NCBI RefSeq assembly: GCF_003731765.1
Contig: NZ_MOAL01000003.1
Span: 558,001 to 622,000 of the forward strand
Reading direction: 5' to 3'
DNA length: 64,000 nucleotides
Source: Pseudomonas chlororaphis
GTDB lineage: Bacteria > Pseudomonadota > Gammaproteobacteria > Pseudomonadales > Pseudomonadaceae
In this document: positions 9,745 to 19,830 of the stretch, in pieces
Layout of the letters: each line of letters begins with the position of its first letter
Numbering within the stretch: position 1 is the first letter of the stretch
Made by a program: the position numbers and the translations under genes
The notes under the pieces: model-generated
The model's input: the letters and a program-made list of their open reading frames with translations, nothing else
Database searches by the model: none
What the model was told of the DNA's origin: nothing

Positions 9745-10047
9745 TCAGGCGATGGGTTGGTGGACGGTGACCAGCTTGGTGCCATCGGGGAAGGTCGCTT
9801 CCACCTGGATCTCCGGGATCATTTCCGGGATGCCTTCCATCACCTGTTCACGGCTCAGCAGGGTGGTGCCGAAGTGCATCAGCTCGGCCACGGTCTGGCC
9901 GTCGCGGGCGCCTTCGAGCAGGGCCGCCGAGATGTAGGCCATGGCTTCCGGATAGTTGAGTTTCACCCCCCGGGCCAGGCGCCGCTCGGCCACCAGGCCG
10001 GCGGTAAAAATCAGCAGTTTGTCTTTTTCGCGTGGGGTCAGGTCCAT
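9745..10047 (-). CDS. ureA: Urease gamma subunit
   Basis: This is the 100-residue small structural subunit, starting [35 protein letters not shown], with the conserved [35 protein letters not shown] stretch. It lies 52 bases downstream of ureD and just upstream of the two acetyltransferase genes. Confidence 0.98.
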   Translation of the reverse strand: MDLTPREKDKLLIFTAGLVAERRLARGVKLNYPEAMAYISAALLEGARDGQTVAELMHFGTTLLSREQVMEGIPEMIPEIQVEATFPDGTKLVTVHQPIA

Positions 10048-10099
10048 CGTTCGAAATCCGTTGTTGGGCAGTGGAAAAGGGGGGTGTGCGGGCCGCGGT

Positions 10100-10939
10100 T
10101 CATGTGCTCCAGATCCTCGGTGGCACGGCCTCGCGGCCCAGCAGGGCCGGGCGCAGCAGGCGCCACAGGTCGATCAGCCAGGCCCGCGCCTGCAGGGCTT
10201 CGCCGGCCAGGCAGCGGGCCACCAGCAGGCCCGGCAATTGGGTCAGGTCGCCGCGTACCGCGTGGGGCAGCGAGCGACAGGTCTCCAGCAATTCAGGGTC
10301 GATCTCGCCGGTCACCAGCAGGGTGGCAAACACCGGTTGCCCGTCCAGGCCGATGGGCGAGTCCAGCAGGCCATCGCCACCGATGATGCGTTGGCGTTCA
10401 TGCCAGAGCAGCTGGCCGTCGCGGCGGATCTCCAGCCGCGACTGAAAGTGCCCCAGGTCAAAACGCTCGTCGCTGGCAGGGCGCCCGAGGGCCACGATGT
10501 CCCAGTAGAACAGCCGGGCATCGCCTTGCAGCTCGATGCGGGTGCTGAGTTCGGCCTGGGCCGCGCTGAACACGATGGTTTCCTGGGGCAGCCACTCCAG
10601 GGTCGCGCCGGCCGCCACGTTCAGTTCCAGGGTCTGGTAGGCCGGCCCGGCGGCGCGGTACCACTTGGCAGCGCCCGGGCTGGTGAGTTGCGCCCAGGCA
10701 TCGCTGGCGACGCTGGCGCGGATGTCCAGGCGGTCGCCGCCGGCAATGCCGCCGGGCGGGTGGACGATGATGTGCTGGCAAACCTGCGGGCCTTCGGCAT
10801 ACAGGTGCTTTTGCACCCGCAGCGGGCCCAGGTGCCGGCGCTGGACCGGGCGCGTGGTGTCGCCGAACCGGGCGTAGCCGAGTTCCAGCTCGGCGTGCCA
10901 GCTGGGCGTGAACAAGGCGCTATGGGCAGGAAGATTCAT
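10100..10939 (-). CDS. ureD: Urease accessory protein UreD
   Basis: This 279-residue accessory protein helps deliver nickel and carbon dioxide to apo-urease with UreF and UreG. Family features include [33 protein letters not shown], the [14 protein letters not shown] motif, [12 protein letters not shown] and [12 protein letters not shown]. It follows urtE by 30 bases, so the transporter and enzyme genes are contiguous. ureEFG must be elsewhere, as in P. aeruginosa. Confidence 0.96.
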   Translation of the reverse strand: MNLPAHSALFTPSWHAELELGYARFGDTTRPVQRRHLGPLRVQKHLYAEGPQVCQHIIVHPPGGIAGGDRLDIRASVASDAWAQLTSPGAAKWYRAAGPAYQTLELNVAAGATLEWLPQETIVFSAAQAELSTRIELQGDARLFYWDIVALGRPASDERFDLGHFQSRLEIRRDGQLLWHERQRIIGGDGLLDSPIGLDGQPVFATLLVTGEIDPELLETCRSLPHAVRGDLTQLPGLLVARCLAGEALQARAWLIDLWRLLRPALLGREAVPPRIWST

Positions 10940-10969
10940 GGTGGGTGCTTATCGTTAGGACGCTACAGA

Positions 10970-11668
10970 TTAGATCGTTACCAGCCCGCGTACACCTTCG
11001 GCCTGCATATTTTCGCCACGGCCCTGCTGGACGATTTCACCCCGGGACATCACCAGGTACTGGTCGGCCAGCTCGGCGGCGAAGTCATAGAACTGCTCCA
11101 CCAGCAGAATCGCCATATCGCCCCGGGCCGCGAGGGTCTTGATCACCGCGCCGATCTCCTTGATCACCGACGGCTGGATGCCTTCGGTGGGCTCATCGAG
11201 GATCAGCAGCCGTGGACGACTGGCCAGGGCGCGACCGATGGCCAGCTGTTGCTGCTGGCCGCCCGACAGGTCGCCGCCGCGGCGCTGTTTCATCTGCAGC
11301 AGCACCGGGAACAGCTCGTAGATAAAGGCTGGCACTTCCTTGGCTTCGGACCCCGGGAAGCGCGACAGGCCCATCAGCAGGTTTTCTTCCACGGTCAGAC
11401 GGCCGAAAATCTCCCGGCCCTGGGGCACGTAGGCGATGCCGGCATGCACCCGCTGGTGCGGCTTGAGCCCGGTGATGGCCTTGCCTTCCCAATTCACTGC
11501 GCCGTCCTTGGCCGGCAACAGGCCCATCAGGCACTTGAGCAGGGTGGTCTTGCCCACGCCGTTACGCCCCAGCAGGCAAGTGACCTCACCGATCTTCGCC
11601 TCGAATGACAGCCCGCGCAGAATGTGGCTACCGCCGTAGTATTGATGAAGGTGTTGTACCTGTAGCAT
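10970..11668 (-). CDS. urtE: Urea ABC transporter ATP-binding protein UrtE
   Basis: This 232-residue branched-chain-type ABC ATPase has Walker A GRNGVGKTTLLK (about 34-45), signature LSGGQQQQLAIGRAL and Walker B RLLILDEPTEGIQPS. It pairs with UrtD to power urea import. It is the last of the five urt genes and lies 90 bases after urtD, with a dispersed repeat in that gap. Confidence 0.95.
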   Translation of the reverse strand: MLQVQHLHQYYGGSHILRGLSFEAKIGEVTCLLGRNGVGKTTLLKCLMGLLPAKDGAVNWEGKAITGLKPHQRVHAGIAYVPQGREIFGRLTVEENLLMGLSRFPGSEAKEVPAFIYELFPVLLQMKQRRGGDLSGGQQQQLAIGRALASRPRLLILDEPTEGIQPSVIKEIGAVIKTLAARGDMAILLVEQFYDFAAELADQYLVMSRGEIVQQGRGENMQAEGVRGLVTI

Positions 11669-11689
11669 CGGAACTCCTTTTGGAGAATT

Positions 11690-11752
11690 TAAGCGGCAAG
11701 CACGAGGCGTAGAGCTCGCGGCCTTTCTCTTGCAGCTTGTCGCTGGTAACTG
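11690..11752. repeat. Dispersed repeat in urtE-urtD gap
   Basis: The 90-bp gap carries TAAGCGGCAAGCACGAGG and TCTTGCAGCTTGTCGCTGG. These are imperfect inverted copies of the same AAGCGGCAAGC repeat seen in three other gaps of this window. Confidence 0.4.
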
Positions 11753-11758
11753 GCCGAT

Positions 11759-12615
<857 letters not shown>

Positions 12616-12619
<4 letters not shown>

Positions 12620-13695
12620 TGTTCACCTCGTTTTTTCAGCAGGCCGATCACGCCCTTGGGCAGGTACAGGGTCACCACGATGAACAGCGCGCCGAGGAAG
12701 AACAGCCAGTATTCGGGGAAGGCCACGGTGAACCAGCTCTTCATGCCGTTGACCACGCCGGCACCGAGCAACGGGCCGATCAGCGTGCCGCGACCGCCCA
12801 GGGCGACCCATACCGCCGCCTCGATGGAGTTGGTCGGCGACATTTCGCTGGGGTTGATGATGCCCACCTGAGGCACATACAGCGCGCCAGCCAGGCCGCA
12901 CAGCACGGCGCTCAACACCCAGACAAACAGCTTGAAGCCGCGGGGGTCGTAGCCGCAGAACATCAGGCGGTTCTCGGCGTCGCGCAGCGCCGTCAGCACT
13001 CGACCGAACTTGCTGCGCGCCAGGCGCCAGCCGATGTACAGGCTGGCCACCAGCAGCAACACCGTGGCCAGGAACAGCACCGCCCGGGTCCCGGGTTCGG
13101 TGATGCCGAAACCGAGGATGGTGCGGAAGTTGGTGAAGCCGTTGTTGCCACCAAAACCGGTTTCGTTACGGAAGAACAGCAGCATCCCGGCGAAGGTCAG
13201 GGCCTGGGTCATGATCGAGAAATACACGCCCTTGATCCGCGAGCGGAAGGCGAAGAAACCGAACACCAGGGCCAGCAAGCCCGGCGCCAGTACCACCAGG
13301 CACATGGCCCAGAGGAAGCTGCTGGTGCCGACCCAGTACCAGGGCAATTCGGTCCACGAGAGGAAGGTCATGAACGCCGGCAAGCCATCCCCCGAGGCCT
13401 GGCGCATCAGATACATGCCCATGGCGTAGCCGCCCAGGGCGAAGAACAGGCCGTGACCCAGGGACAGCAACCCGGCATAGCCCCAGACCAGGTCCAGGGC
13501 CAGGGCGACGATGGCGTAGCAGAGGATCTTGCCCATCAGGGTCAGGGTGTAGGCCGAGACGTGCAGCGGGTTGTCTGCCGACAGCAGCGAGAGCAGCGGC
13601 AGTGCCAGCAGCAGCGCGAGTATCACCACGCCCACGGCGAGGGTGACCTTGGGGCCGGCTTTTTGTGTAGCGGTGAGTAGCAGAGGCTGGTTCAT
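12616..13695 (-). CDS. urtC: Urea ABC transporter permease UrtC
   Basis: This 359-residue inner-membrane permease of the LivM type has about nine hydrophobic helices, from residues about 20-40 to about 325-345. The conserved ALDLVWGYAGLLSLGHGLFFALGGYAMGMY segment follows the first helices. It forms the channel with UrtB. Its start overlaps the urtB stop by one base (TGATG). Confidence 0.95.
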
Positions 13696-15197
13696 CAGTC
13701 GATCACCCGTCCTTTCAGAGCGAAGAGGCCTTGCGGACGTTTCTGAATGAACAGAATGATCAGCGCGAGGATCAGGATCTTGCCGAGTACGGCGCCGATC
13801 TGCGGTTCGAGAATCTTGTTGGCGATGCCCAGGCCAAAGGCCGCGAGCACGCTACCGGCCAGTTGCCCGACCCCGCCGAGCACCACCACCAGGAACGAGT
13901 CGATGATGTAGCTCTGACCCAGGTCCGGGCCGACGTTGCCGATCTGGCTCAGGGCCACGCCCCCCAGGCCGGCGATGCCCGAGCCAAGGCCGAAGGCGAG
14001 CATGTCGACGCGCCCGGTGGGCACGCCGCAGCAGGCGGCCATGTTGCGGTTCTGGGTCACGGCGCGCACGTTCAGGCCCAGGCGGGTCTTGTTCAGCAGC
14101 AGCCAGGTCAGCACCACCACAAACAGGGCGAAGGCGATGATCACGATGCGGTTGTAGGGCAGCACCAGGTTGGGCAGCACCTGGATCCCGCCCGAGAGCC
14201 AGGCCGGGTTGGCCACTTCCACGTTCTGCGCGCCGAACACCAGGCGCACCAGTTGGATCAGCATCAGGCTGATGCCCCAGGTCGCCAGCAGGGTTTCCAG
14301 TGGGCGGCCGTAGAGGTGGCGGATCACCGTGCGCTCCAGGGCCATGCCGATGGCCGCGGTGACAAAAAACGCCACCGGCAGGGCAATCAACGGGTAGAAC
14401 TCGATGGCTTGCGGGGCGAAGCGCTGGAACATCAACTGCACCACGTAGGTGGAGTAGGCGCCGAGCATGAGCATCTCGCCGTGGGCCATGTTGATCACCC
14501 CCAGCAGGCCGAAGGTGATCGCCAGGCCCAGGGCCGCCAGCAGCAGGATCGAGCCCAAGGACATGCCGCTGAATGCCTGGCCGAGAATCTCGCCCACCAG
14601 CAGCTTGCGCTTGACCTGGGCCAGGCTGGTCTCGGCGGCGGTGTGCACCCCGGCATCGGTTTCAACCCCCGGTTCCAACAGGCTCTCGAGGCGCGTGCGG
14701 GCCAACGGGTCGCCGGTTTCACCCAGCAGGCGTACCGCCGCCAGGCGCACGGCCGGGTCGCCGTCCACCAACTGCAAGTTGGCCAGGGCCAGGCTGAGAG
14801 CGGCGTGAACCTTTTCGTCCTGTTCCCCGGCCAGTCGCTGGTCGAGGAATTTCAATTGCGCCGGCTTGGCGCTTTTTTGCAATTGCTGGGCGGCGGCCAG
14901 GCGCAGGGTCGCGTCGGCCGCGAGCAATTGGTGGCTGGCCAGGGCAGTGTCGATCAGCCCCCGCAGACGGTTGTTCAGGCGCAGGGTCTTGGCTTCGCCG
15001 TCGATGCTCAATTGGCCCTGTTGCAGGGCGTTGAGCAGTTCGATGCGTGCCGGGTCGGGCTGCGCGGCCCAGGACTCAAGGAGTTTGGCTTGTTGCGTGG
15101 CATTGGCGGCGACGAAGTCTTCGGCGTCACCGGCCTGGACCGCCAGCGGTAGCAACAGCAGGCAGGCCAGCATAAAACGGTAGAAGGCAGTGGGCAT
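13695..15197 (-). CDS. urtB: Urea ABC transporter permease UrtB
   Basis: This 500-residue LivH-type permease has a family-typical long N-terminal region: a signal peptide (MPTAFYRFMLACLLLLPLAVQA), then about 170 residues of soluble helices rich in leucine and alanine. The membrane domain follows from about residue 200, including LGVINMAHGEMLMLGAYSTYVVQL. I chose the ATG at 15197 because AGGA lies eight bases upstream and the signal peptide begins there; an ATG six codons earlier lacks a ribosome site. The 140-bp gap to urtA contains a REP pair. Confidence 0.93.
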   Translation of the reverse strand: MPTAFYRFMLACLLLLPLAVQAGDAEDFVAANATQQAKLLESWAAQPDPARIELLNALQQGQLSIDGEAKTLRLNNRLRGLIDTALASHQLLAADATLRLAAAQQLQKSAKPAQLKFLDQRLAGEQDEKVHAALSLALANLQLVDGDPAVRLAAVRLLGETGDPLARTRLESLLEPGVETDAGVHTAAETSLAQVKRKLLVGEILGQAFSGMSLGSILLLAALGLAITFGLLGVINMAHGEMLMLGAYSTYVVQLMFQRFAPQAIEFYPLIALPVAFFVTAAIGMALERTVIRHLYGRPLETLLATWGISLMLIQLVRLVFGAQNVEVANPAWLSGGIQVLPNLVLPYNRIVIIAFALFVVVLTWLLLNKTRLGLNVRAVTQNRNMAACCGVPTGRVDMLAFGLGSGIAGLGGVALSQIGNVGPDLGQSYIIDSFLVVVLGGVGQLAGSVLAAFGLGIANKILEPQIGAVLGKILILALIILFIQKRPQGLFALKGRVID

Positions 15198-15226
15198 GTC
15201 AAATGTCCTGGTCATACAAGAACCCC

Positions 15227-15322
15227 GCAGAAGCCGGCTTGCCGGCGCTAGCGGCCTGTCGGGCAGGCCGTATCAAGCTGATCGCTGGCGAACGGAGCGC
15301 CGCTCGGCCGCTCCTGCGAGGG
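15227..15322. repeat. REP pair between urtA and urtB
   Basis: A REP core, AAGCCGGCTTGCCGGCGC, occupies about 15231-15248. An inverted, degenerate partner, GATCGCTGGCG then GCCGCTCCTGCGAGG, occupies about 15280-15321. Inverted REPs can fold in the mRNA. Here they would follow the binding-protein gene and could raise its message relative to the permease genes. Confidence 0.6.
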
Positions 15323-15337
15323 TGGGCATTGAGTGGC

Positions 15338-16603
15338 TTAGTTGCTCTTCACCGCGTAGTCCGGCTTCTTGTCGTTGCCCGGAATGAACGGGCTCCAAGG
15401 CTGGGCGCGGATCGGGCCTTCGGTCTGCCACACCACGCTGAACTGACCGTCCGGCTGGATCTCGCCGATCATCACCGGCTTGTGCAGGTGGTGGTTGGTC
15501 TTGTCCATGGTCAGGGTGTAGCCCGACGGCGCGTTGAAGGTCTGGCCGGCCAGGGCCTCGCGGACTTTGTCGACGTCGGTGGACTTGGCCTTCTCGACGG
15601 CCTGGGCCCACATGTGGATGCCCACGTAGGTGGCTTCCATCGGGTCGTTGGTCACGGCCTTGTCAGCGCCCGGCAAGTTCTTGGCCTTGGCGTAGGCTTT
15701 CCAGTCGGCGACGAACTTCTTGTTCACCGGGTTCTCCACGGACTGGAAGTAGTTCCAGGCGGCGAGGTTGCCCACCAGCGGCTTGGTGTCGATGCCGCGC
15801 AGTTCTTCCTCACCCACGGAGAAGGCCACCACCGGTACGTCGGTGGCTTTCAGGCCCTGGTTGGCCAGTTCTTTGTAGAACGGCACGTTGGAGTCGCCGT
15901 TGACCGTGGAGATGACCGCGGTCTTGCCGCCTGCGGAGAACTTCTTGATGTTGGCGACGATGGTTTGATAGTCGGCGTGGCCGAAGGGGGTGTAGACCTC
16001 TTCGATGTCCTTGTCCGCCACACCCTTGGAGTGCAGGAACGAACGCAAAATCTTGTTGGTGGTGCGCGGGTACACGTAGTCGGTGCCCAGCAGGAAGAAA
16101 CGCTTGGCGCTGCCGCCGTCTTCGCTCATCAGGTACTCAACCGCAGGAATCGCCTGCTGGTTCGGCGCGGCGCCGGTGTAGAACACGTTAGGCGACATCT
16201 CTTCGCCTTCGTACTGCACCGGGTAGAACAGCAGTCCGTTGAGTTCCTCGAACACCGGCAGCACGGATTTGCGTGACACCGAGGTCCAGCAACCGAACAC
16301 CACCGCGACCTTGTCCTGGGTCAGCAACTGGCGGCCTTTCTCCGCGAACAGCGGCCAGTTGGACGCCGGGTCCACGACTACGGCTTCGAGCTTCTTGCCA
16401 TTGACCCCGCCCTTGGCGTTGATCTCGTCAATGGTCATCAACGCCATGTCTTTGAGCGAGGTTTCGGAAATCGCCATGGTCCCCGACAGCGAGTGCAGGA
16501 TACCGACCTTGATGGTTTCGGCGGCCTGGACGGTCCAGGCCATGCCCATCGCGGCAATCGATGCCGATAGTGTGAAAGCCTTGATCAAGCTACGACGCTT
16601 CAT
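15338..16603 (-). CDS. urtA: Urea ABC transporter substrate-binding protein UrtA
   Basis: This 421-residue periplasmic binding protein has a twin-arginine-like start and signal peptide (MKRRSLIKAFTLSASIAAMGMAWTVQA). The mature protein begins AETIKVGILHSLSGTMAISETSLKDM, typical of the Leu/Ile/Val-type fold. Conserved UrtA stretches include VFGCWTSVSRKSVLPVFEE and LFYPVQYEGEEMSPNVFYTGAAPNQQ. It is the first gene of the cluster, 55 bases downstream of the predicted start of a sigma-54-type promoter. Confidence 0.96.
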   Translation of the reverse strand: MKRRSLIKAFTLSASIAAMGMAWTVQAAETIKVGILHSLSGTMAISETSLKDMALMTIDEINAKGGVNGKKLEAVVVDPASNWPLFAEKGRQLLTQDKVAVVFGCWTSVSRKSVLPVFEELNGLLFYPVQYEGEEMSPNVFYTGAAPNQQAIPAVEYLMSEDGGSAKRFFLLGTDYVYPRTTNKILRSFLHSKGVADKDIEEVYTPFGHADYQTIVANIKKFSAGGKTAVISTVNGDSNVPFYKELANQGLKATDVPVVAFSVGEEELRGIDTKPLVGNLAAWNYFQSVENPVNKKFVADWKAYAKAKNLPGADKAVTNDPMEATYVGIHMWAQAVEKAKSTDVDKVREALAGQTFNAPSGYTLTMDKTNHHLHKPVMIGEIQPDGQFSVVWQTEGPIRAQPWSPFIPGNDKKPDYAVKSN

Positions 16604-16669
16604 TGTGCGATCTCCATGAACTTATGAGTTTTCTTGGTTGGCAGATGCGGACTACTGAAGGGGTGTTTT

Positions 16670-16685
16670 GCAAGGGGTGTGCCTA
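16670..16685 (-). promoter_or_regulatory. Sigma-54-type promoter for urtA
   Basis: Read on the minus strand the sequence is AGGCACACCCCTTGCA. It has the invariant GG and GC dinucleotides exactly ten bases apart and a close match to TGGCACG-N4-TTGCA. The start site would be near 16658, giving a leader of about 55 bases. This fits NtrC-dependent nitrogen control, although I found no clean NtrC palindrome. Confidence 0.7.
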
Positions 16686-16955
16686 GTCGGCGCAGGGCAT
16701 GAAAACGTCGCTTTACGTGCAGGGGTGGGGCATGCAATGCCCCAGGATGAGGCCTCGACGAGAGGGTGGTGCGCTGAGGTGCATCATTGTGGTGCTGCCG
16801 CTGGGCGGCAGCCGTGTTCAGAAGGGGGCGTCAATTCACACCGGGGAAGGCGTCGACGAATTGCACGTTACCGTAGCCCCTCGACACATCGACCGAGCTT
16901 GCGGCTAAGGCGCCAGCGATCAGGCCCCCGAATTTTGCACAAGTCTCAAGACCGC

Positions 16956-16980
16956 GATCGCCGGCAAGCCGGCTCCTACA
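16956..16980 (+). repeat. REP element
   Basis: The sequence GATCGCCGGCAAGCC followed by GGCTCCTACA is identical over 25 bases to the copy at 29996-30020. It is a Pseudomonas-type REP in a non-coding gap downstream of the permease gene. Confidence 0.8.
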
Positions 16981-17060
16981 AGGTCGGGGTCACGACGGGC
17001 CGCTATGGGGCCCTTGAATTTGAGGGCTGTGATCGCCGGCGTTGGGGTTACGGCATGGCG

Positions 17061-18071
17061 TTAACGGCGGCGCATCAAGCCGATGAAGAACAGGCCGCCG
17101 ATGGCCGCGGTGGCGATGCCGATGGGCAGGTCTTCGGGGGCGATCAGGGTGCGGGCGGCGACGTCGACCCAGACCAGGAACAGGCTGCCCAGCAGCACGC
17201 ACACCGGCAACAGGCGACGGTGCTCGGCACCCACCAGGCGCCGGGCGATGTGCGGCACCATGAGCCCGACAAAACCGATGGAGCCGCTGATGGACACCAG
17301 CACCCCGGTCATCAGCGACGCAATCAGGAACACCCGCAAGCGCACATTGCGCGCGTTCAGCCCCAGGGTCACGGCGGTCTGTTCGCCGGCCATCAGCGCA
17401 TTCAGCGGCCGGGCCATGCCCAGCAGCAACAGCAGCCCCACCAGCACGCTGGCCGCGGGCACGGCCAGCAGTTCCCAGCGCGCCAGGCCGAGGCCGCCGA
17501 GCATCCAGAACATCACCGCCGAACTGGCCCGGTGGTCGCCCATAAACAGCAACAGGTTGGCCGCCGCCATCATCACGAAGGACACCGCCACCCCGCACAG
17601 CAGCAACCGGTCACTGTCCAGGCGGCCGTGGCGGGCGGCGATGCCGAGCACCAGCAGCATGCTCAGCAGGGCGCCGATAAAGGCCGCCAGGGGCAAGGTC
17701 AGCAGGCCGATGATTTCCCCCACATGCAGCACCACGATCACCGCGCCCAGCGTGGCGCCCGAGGTCACCCCCAGCAGGTGCGGGTCGGCCAGGGGGTTGC
17801 GCGTCACCGCTTGCAGCACCGCGCCGATCAACGCCAAGCCGGCGCCCACCAGGGCACCGAGGAGCATGCGCGGTACGCGGATCAGCCAGACGATATGTTC
17901 CTGGCCCGCCGTCCAGTCCACGGCGCCCAGGCCCAGGGCCTTGTGCAGCAGAATGCGCCAGACCACCTCCACCGGCACCCGCGCCGGGCCAAAGCCCAGG
18001 GACAGCACGCACGACAACAGCAGCGCGGCGCCCAGGAACATCAGCAACACGGCATAACGACGGCTGGTCAT
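17061..18071 (-). CDS. FecCD-type ABC transporter permease (metal/metallophore uptake)
   Basis: This 336-residue BtuC/FecCD-type inner-membrane permease has about ten hydrophobic segments. It contains the conserved LVGAGLALIGAVLQAVTRNPLADPHLLGVTSGATLGAV stretch and a GSIGFVGLMVPHIARRLVGAEHRRLLP loop that contacts the ATPase. It overlaps the binding-protein gene by four bases. It is the last gene of a receptor-ATPase-binding protein-permease operon, the same order as P. aeruginosa PA2911-PA2914, a zinc-starvation-induced system. Confidence 0.9.
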   Translation of the reverse strand: MTSRRYAVLLMFLGAALLLSCVLSLGFGPARVPVEVVWRILLHKALGLGAVDWTAGQEHIVWLIRVPRMLLGALVGAGLALIGAVLQAVTRNPLADPHLLGVTSGATLGAVIVVLHVGEIIGLLTLPLAAFIGALLSMLLVLGIAARHGRLDSDRLLLCGVAVSFVMMAAANLLLFMGDHRASSAVMFWMLGGLGLARWELLAVPAASVLVGLLLLLGMARPLNALMAGEQTAVTLGLNARNVRLRVFLIASLMTGVLVSISGSIGFVGLMVPHIARRLVGAEHRRLLPVCVLLGSLFLVWVDVAARTLIAPEDLPIGIATAAIGGLFFIGLMRRR

Positions 18072-19027
18072 TCGCCGTGGAAACCTTTGGCCAGGGTTTC
18101 CACCGCCAGCACGTTGTCGATGCCCGGGGTGGCTTGCACGTAGGGGATGACGATAAAGCGCTGGTTCTTGATGGCGTCCACCGATTGCAGGGCCTTGTTG
18201 GCCAGGAGGAATTGCTGCTTCTGCTCGGCGGTGACTTCGCTGTAGTCGACGATGACGATCACCTGCGGGTTGCGCTCGACCACGGTTTCCCAGTTGACCC
18301 GGGTCCAGCTGGCGTCGACGTCATCGAGGATATTGCGCCCGCCGGCGGCGTCGATCAGCGCTTGGGGCATGCCCAGGCGCCCGGAGGTCATGGCCCGGTC
18401 TTCACCGCTGTCGTAGAGGAACACCCGGGGCTTGTCCTTGGGCAGGTCCTGTTGCACCTCGGCCACCTGGGCTTGCATCTGCGCGATCAGGGTATTGGCG
18501 CGGTCTTGCACGTCGAAGATCCGGCCCAGGTTGCGCAGGTCGTTGTAGGTGTCGTCGAGGCTGGCGGCCGGGCGCTTCATGACAAAGGCGCACGACTCGG
18601 TCAGCTCATACACATTGATGCCCAGGGGCGCCAGGGTTTGCGGGGTCAGGTCGCCGCCGATGCGCATGCCGTAGTCCCAGCCGGCGAAAAGGAAATCAAC
18701 GTTGGCGTTGAGCAGGGTTTCCACCGACGGGTACTTGGGCGCCAGCTCCGGCAGGCCGTCCAGCAGGCTGCTCATTTGCGGGGTCACGGCCTTCCAGCCG
18801 CTGATGCCGCTGTAGCCGACCATGCGCGACTTGAGCCCCAGGGCCAGCATCATCTGGGTCATGTTGATGTCATGGCTCAGGGCGTGGCGGGGCGCTTCCT
18901 TGAACGTCACGTCGCGGTTGCAACTGTGCACGGTCAAAGGGTAACGGGTGGTTTCGGCAAAGGCTGGGGCGGCGCCCAGGAACAGGGCCAGGCACAGGCT
19001 GGAGCGGAGCAGGGAGCGCAAGGTCAT
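18068..19027 (-). CDS. Periplasmic metal/metallophore-binding protein of the ABC importer
   Basis: This 319-residue protein has a signal peptide (about residues 1-24, ending APAFA) and the helical-backbone BtuF/FepB fold. Visible motifs are APRHALSHDINMTQMMLALGL and, in the C-terminal lobe, DSGEDRAMTSGRLGMPQALIDAAGGRNIL. A single Cys lies early in the mature chain (VHSCNRDV). The ligand is not readable from sequence. It overlaps both neighbours by four bases, so the three transporter genes are tightly coupled. Confidence 0.88.
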   Translation of the reverse strand: MTLRSLLRSSLCLALFLGAAPAFAETTRYPLTVHSCNRDVTFKEAPRHALSHDINMTQMMLALGLKSRMVGYSGISGWKAVTPQMSSLLDGLPELAPKYPSVETLLNANVDFLFAGWDYGMRIGGDLTPQTLAPLGINVYELTESCAFVMKRPAASLDDTYNDLRNLGRIFDVQDRANTLIAQMQAQVAEVQQDLPKDKPRVFLYDSGEDRAMTSGRLGMPQALIDAAGGRNILDDVDASWTRVNWETVVERNPQVIVIVDYSEVTAEQKQQFLLANKALQSVDAIKNQRFIVIPYVQATPGIDNVLAVETLAKGFHGE

Positions 19028-19812
19028 GGTTGGGTTATCCAGGTAATGCGTGGGTAGCCGGACAGCGGGTGGCGGTCGACCAGGGCCTCGACGCCAAACA
19101 CCTCGCGCAACAGCTCGACGGTGAGGACTTCGGTGGGGGTGCCACTGGCGACGATGCGTCCGTGGTGGATGACGTACAGCCGGTCGCAGAAGGCGGCGGC
19201 CAGGTTCAGGTCGTGGATGCTGGCCAGGGTGCCGATGCCCAGGCGTTTTACCCGTTGCAGCAGTTCCAGCTGGTAGCGCGGGTCAAGGTGGTTGGTGGGC
19301 TCGTCGAGCACCAGCAATTGCGGCTGTTGGGTCAGGGCCCGGGCCAGGATCACTCGCTGCTTTTCCCCGCCCGAGAGGGTGGCGAAGGCGTGGTCTTCAA
19401 AGCCCAGCAGGCCCACCGACTCCAGGGCGTCGCGGGCGATGCGCCGGTCTTCCTGGCTGTCACCGTCGAACAGGCCCTTGTGTGGCGTGCGGCCCATGGC
19501 GACCACCTCCTCTACGCTCAGGCCGAAGGCGTCGGGAAACTCCTGCAGGACCACGGCGATGCGTTGTGCGCACCAGCGTGGCGACTGCTTCCAGACGTTG
19601 TGATGGGCCAGGTGCACCTCGCCCTGTTGCGGCTTGCTGAAACGGTAGGCGCAGCGCAGCAGGCTGGTCTTGCCGCTGCCATTGGGGCCGATCAGGCCGA
19701 CGAACTCGCCGGGCGCCACCTGCAGGCTGGCGTCACGCAGTTGGAACTGGTGATGACAGTGGCCCTGGCCCAAGGGCGTCCAGGCCAGATTGGTGAGGTT
19801 CAGCGAGGTCAT
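19024..19812 (-). CDS. FecE-type ABC transporter ATP-binding protein
   Basis: This 262-residue ATPase has Walker A GPNGSGKTSLLR (about 42-53), signature LSGGEKQRVILARAL and Walker B LLVLDEPTNHLDPRYQ, followed by the switch histidine in SIHDLNLAAAFCDR. It energises the permease next to it. It starts 18 bases after the TonB receptor stop. Substrate assignment rests on context: metal or metallophore, probably zinc-related. Confidence 0.9.
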   Translation of the reverse strand: MTSLNLTNLAWTPLGQGHCHHQFQLRDASLQVAPGEFVGLIGPNGSGKTSLLRCAYRFSKPQQGEVHLAHHNVWKQSPRWCAQRIAVVLQEFPDAFGLSVEEVVAMGRTPHKGLFDGDSQEDRRIARDALESVGLLGFEDHAFATLSGGEKQRVILARALTQQPQLLVLDEPTNHLDPRYQLELLQRVKRLGIGTLASIHDLNLAAAFCDRLYVIHHGRIVASGTPTEVLTVELLREVFGVEALVDRHPLSGYPRITWITQP

Positions 19813-19830
19813 GGGTGTCCGATGGCAGGG

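Larger units (their letters stand above)
16604..17060. other. 457-bp intergenic region upstream of urtA
   Basis: This gap holds the sigma-54-type promoter near its left end, three GGTGC pentamers at 16765-16797 of uncertain meaning, and a REP element at 16956-16980. The right part lies downstream of the iron/zinc-type permease gene. I saw no credible coding frame; the short frames lack a ribosome site and look non-coding. Confidence 0.7.

Noticed and set aside
16604..17060. NtrC dyads upstream of the sigma-54 promoter
   Set aside because: GGTGC pentamers are present but as direct repeats, not the GCAC-N-GTGC dyad, so I do not annotate a site.
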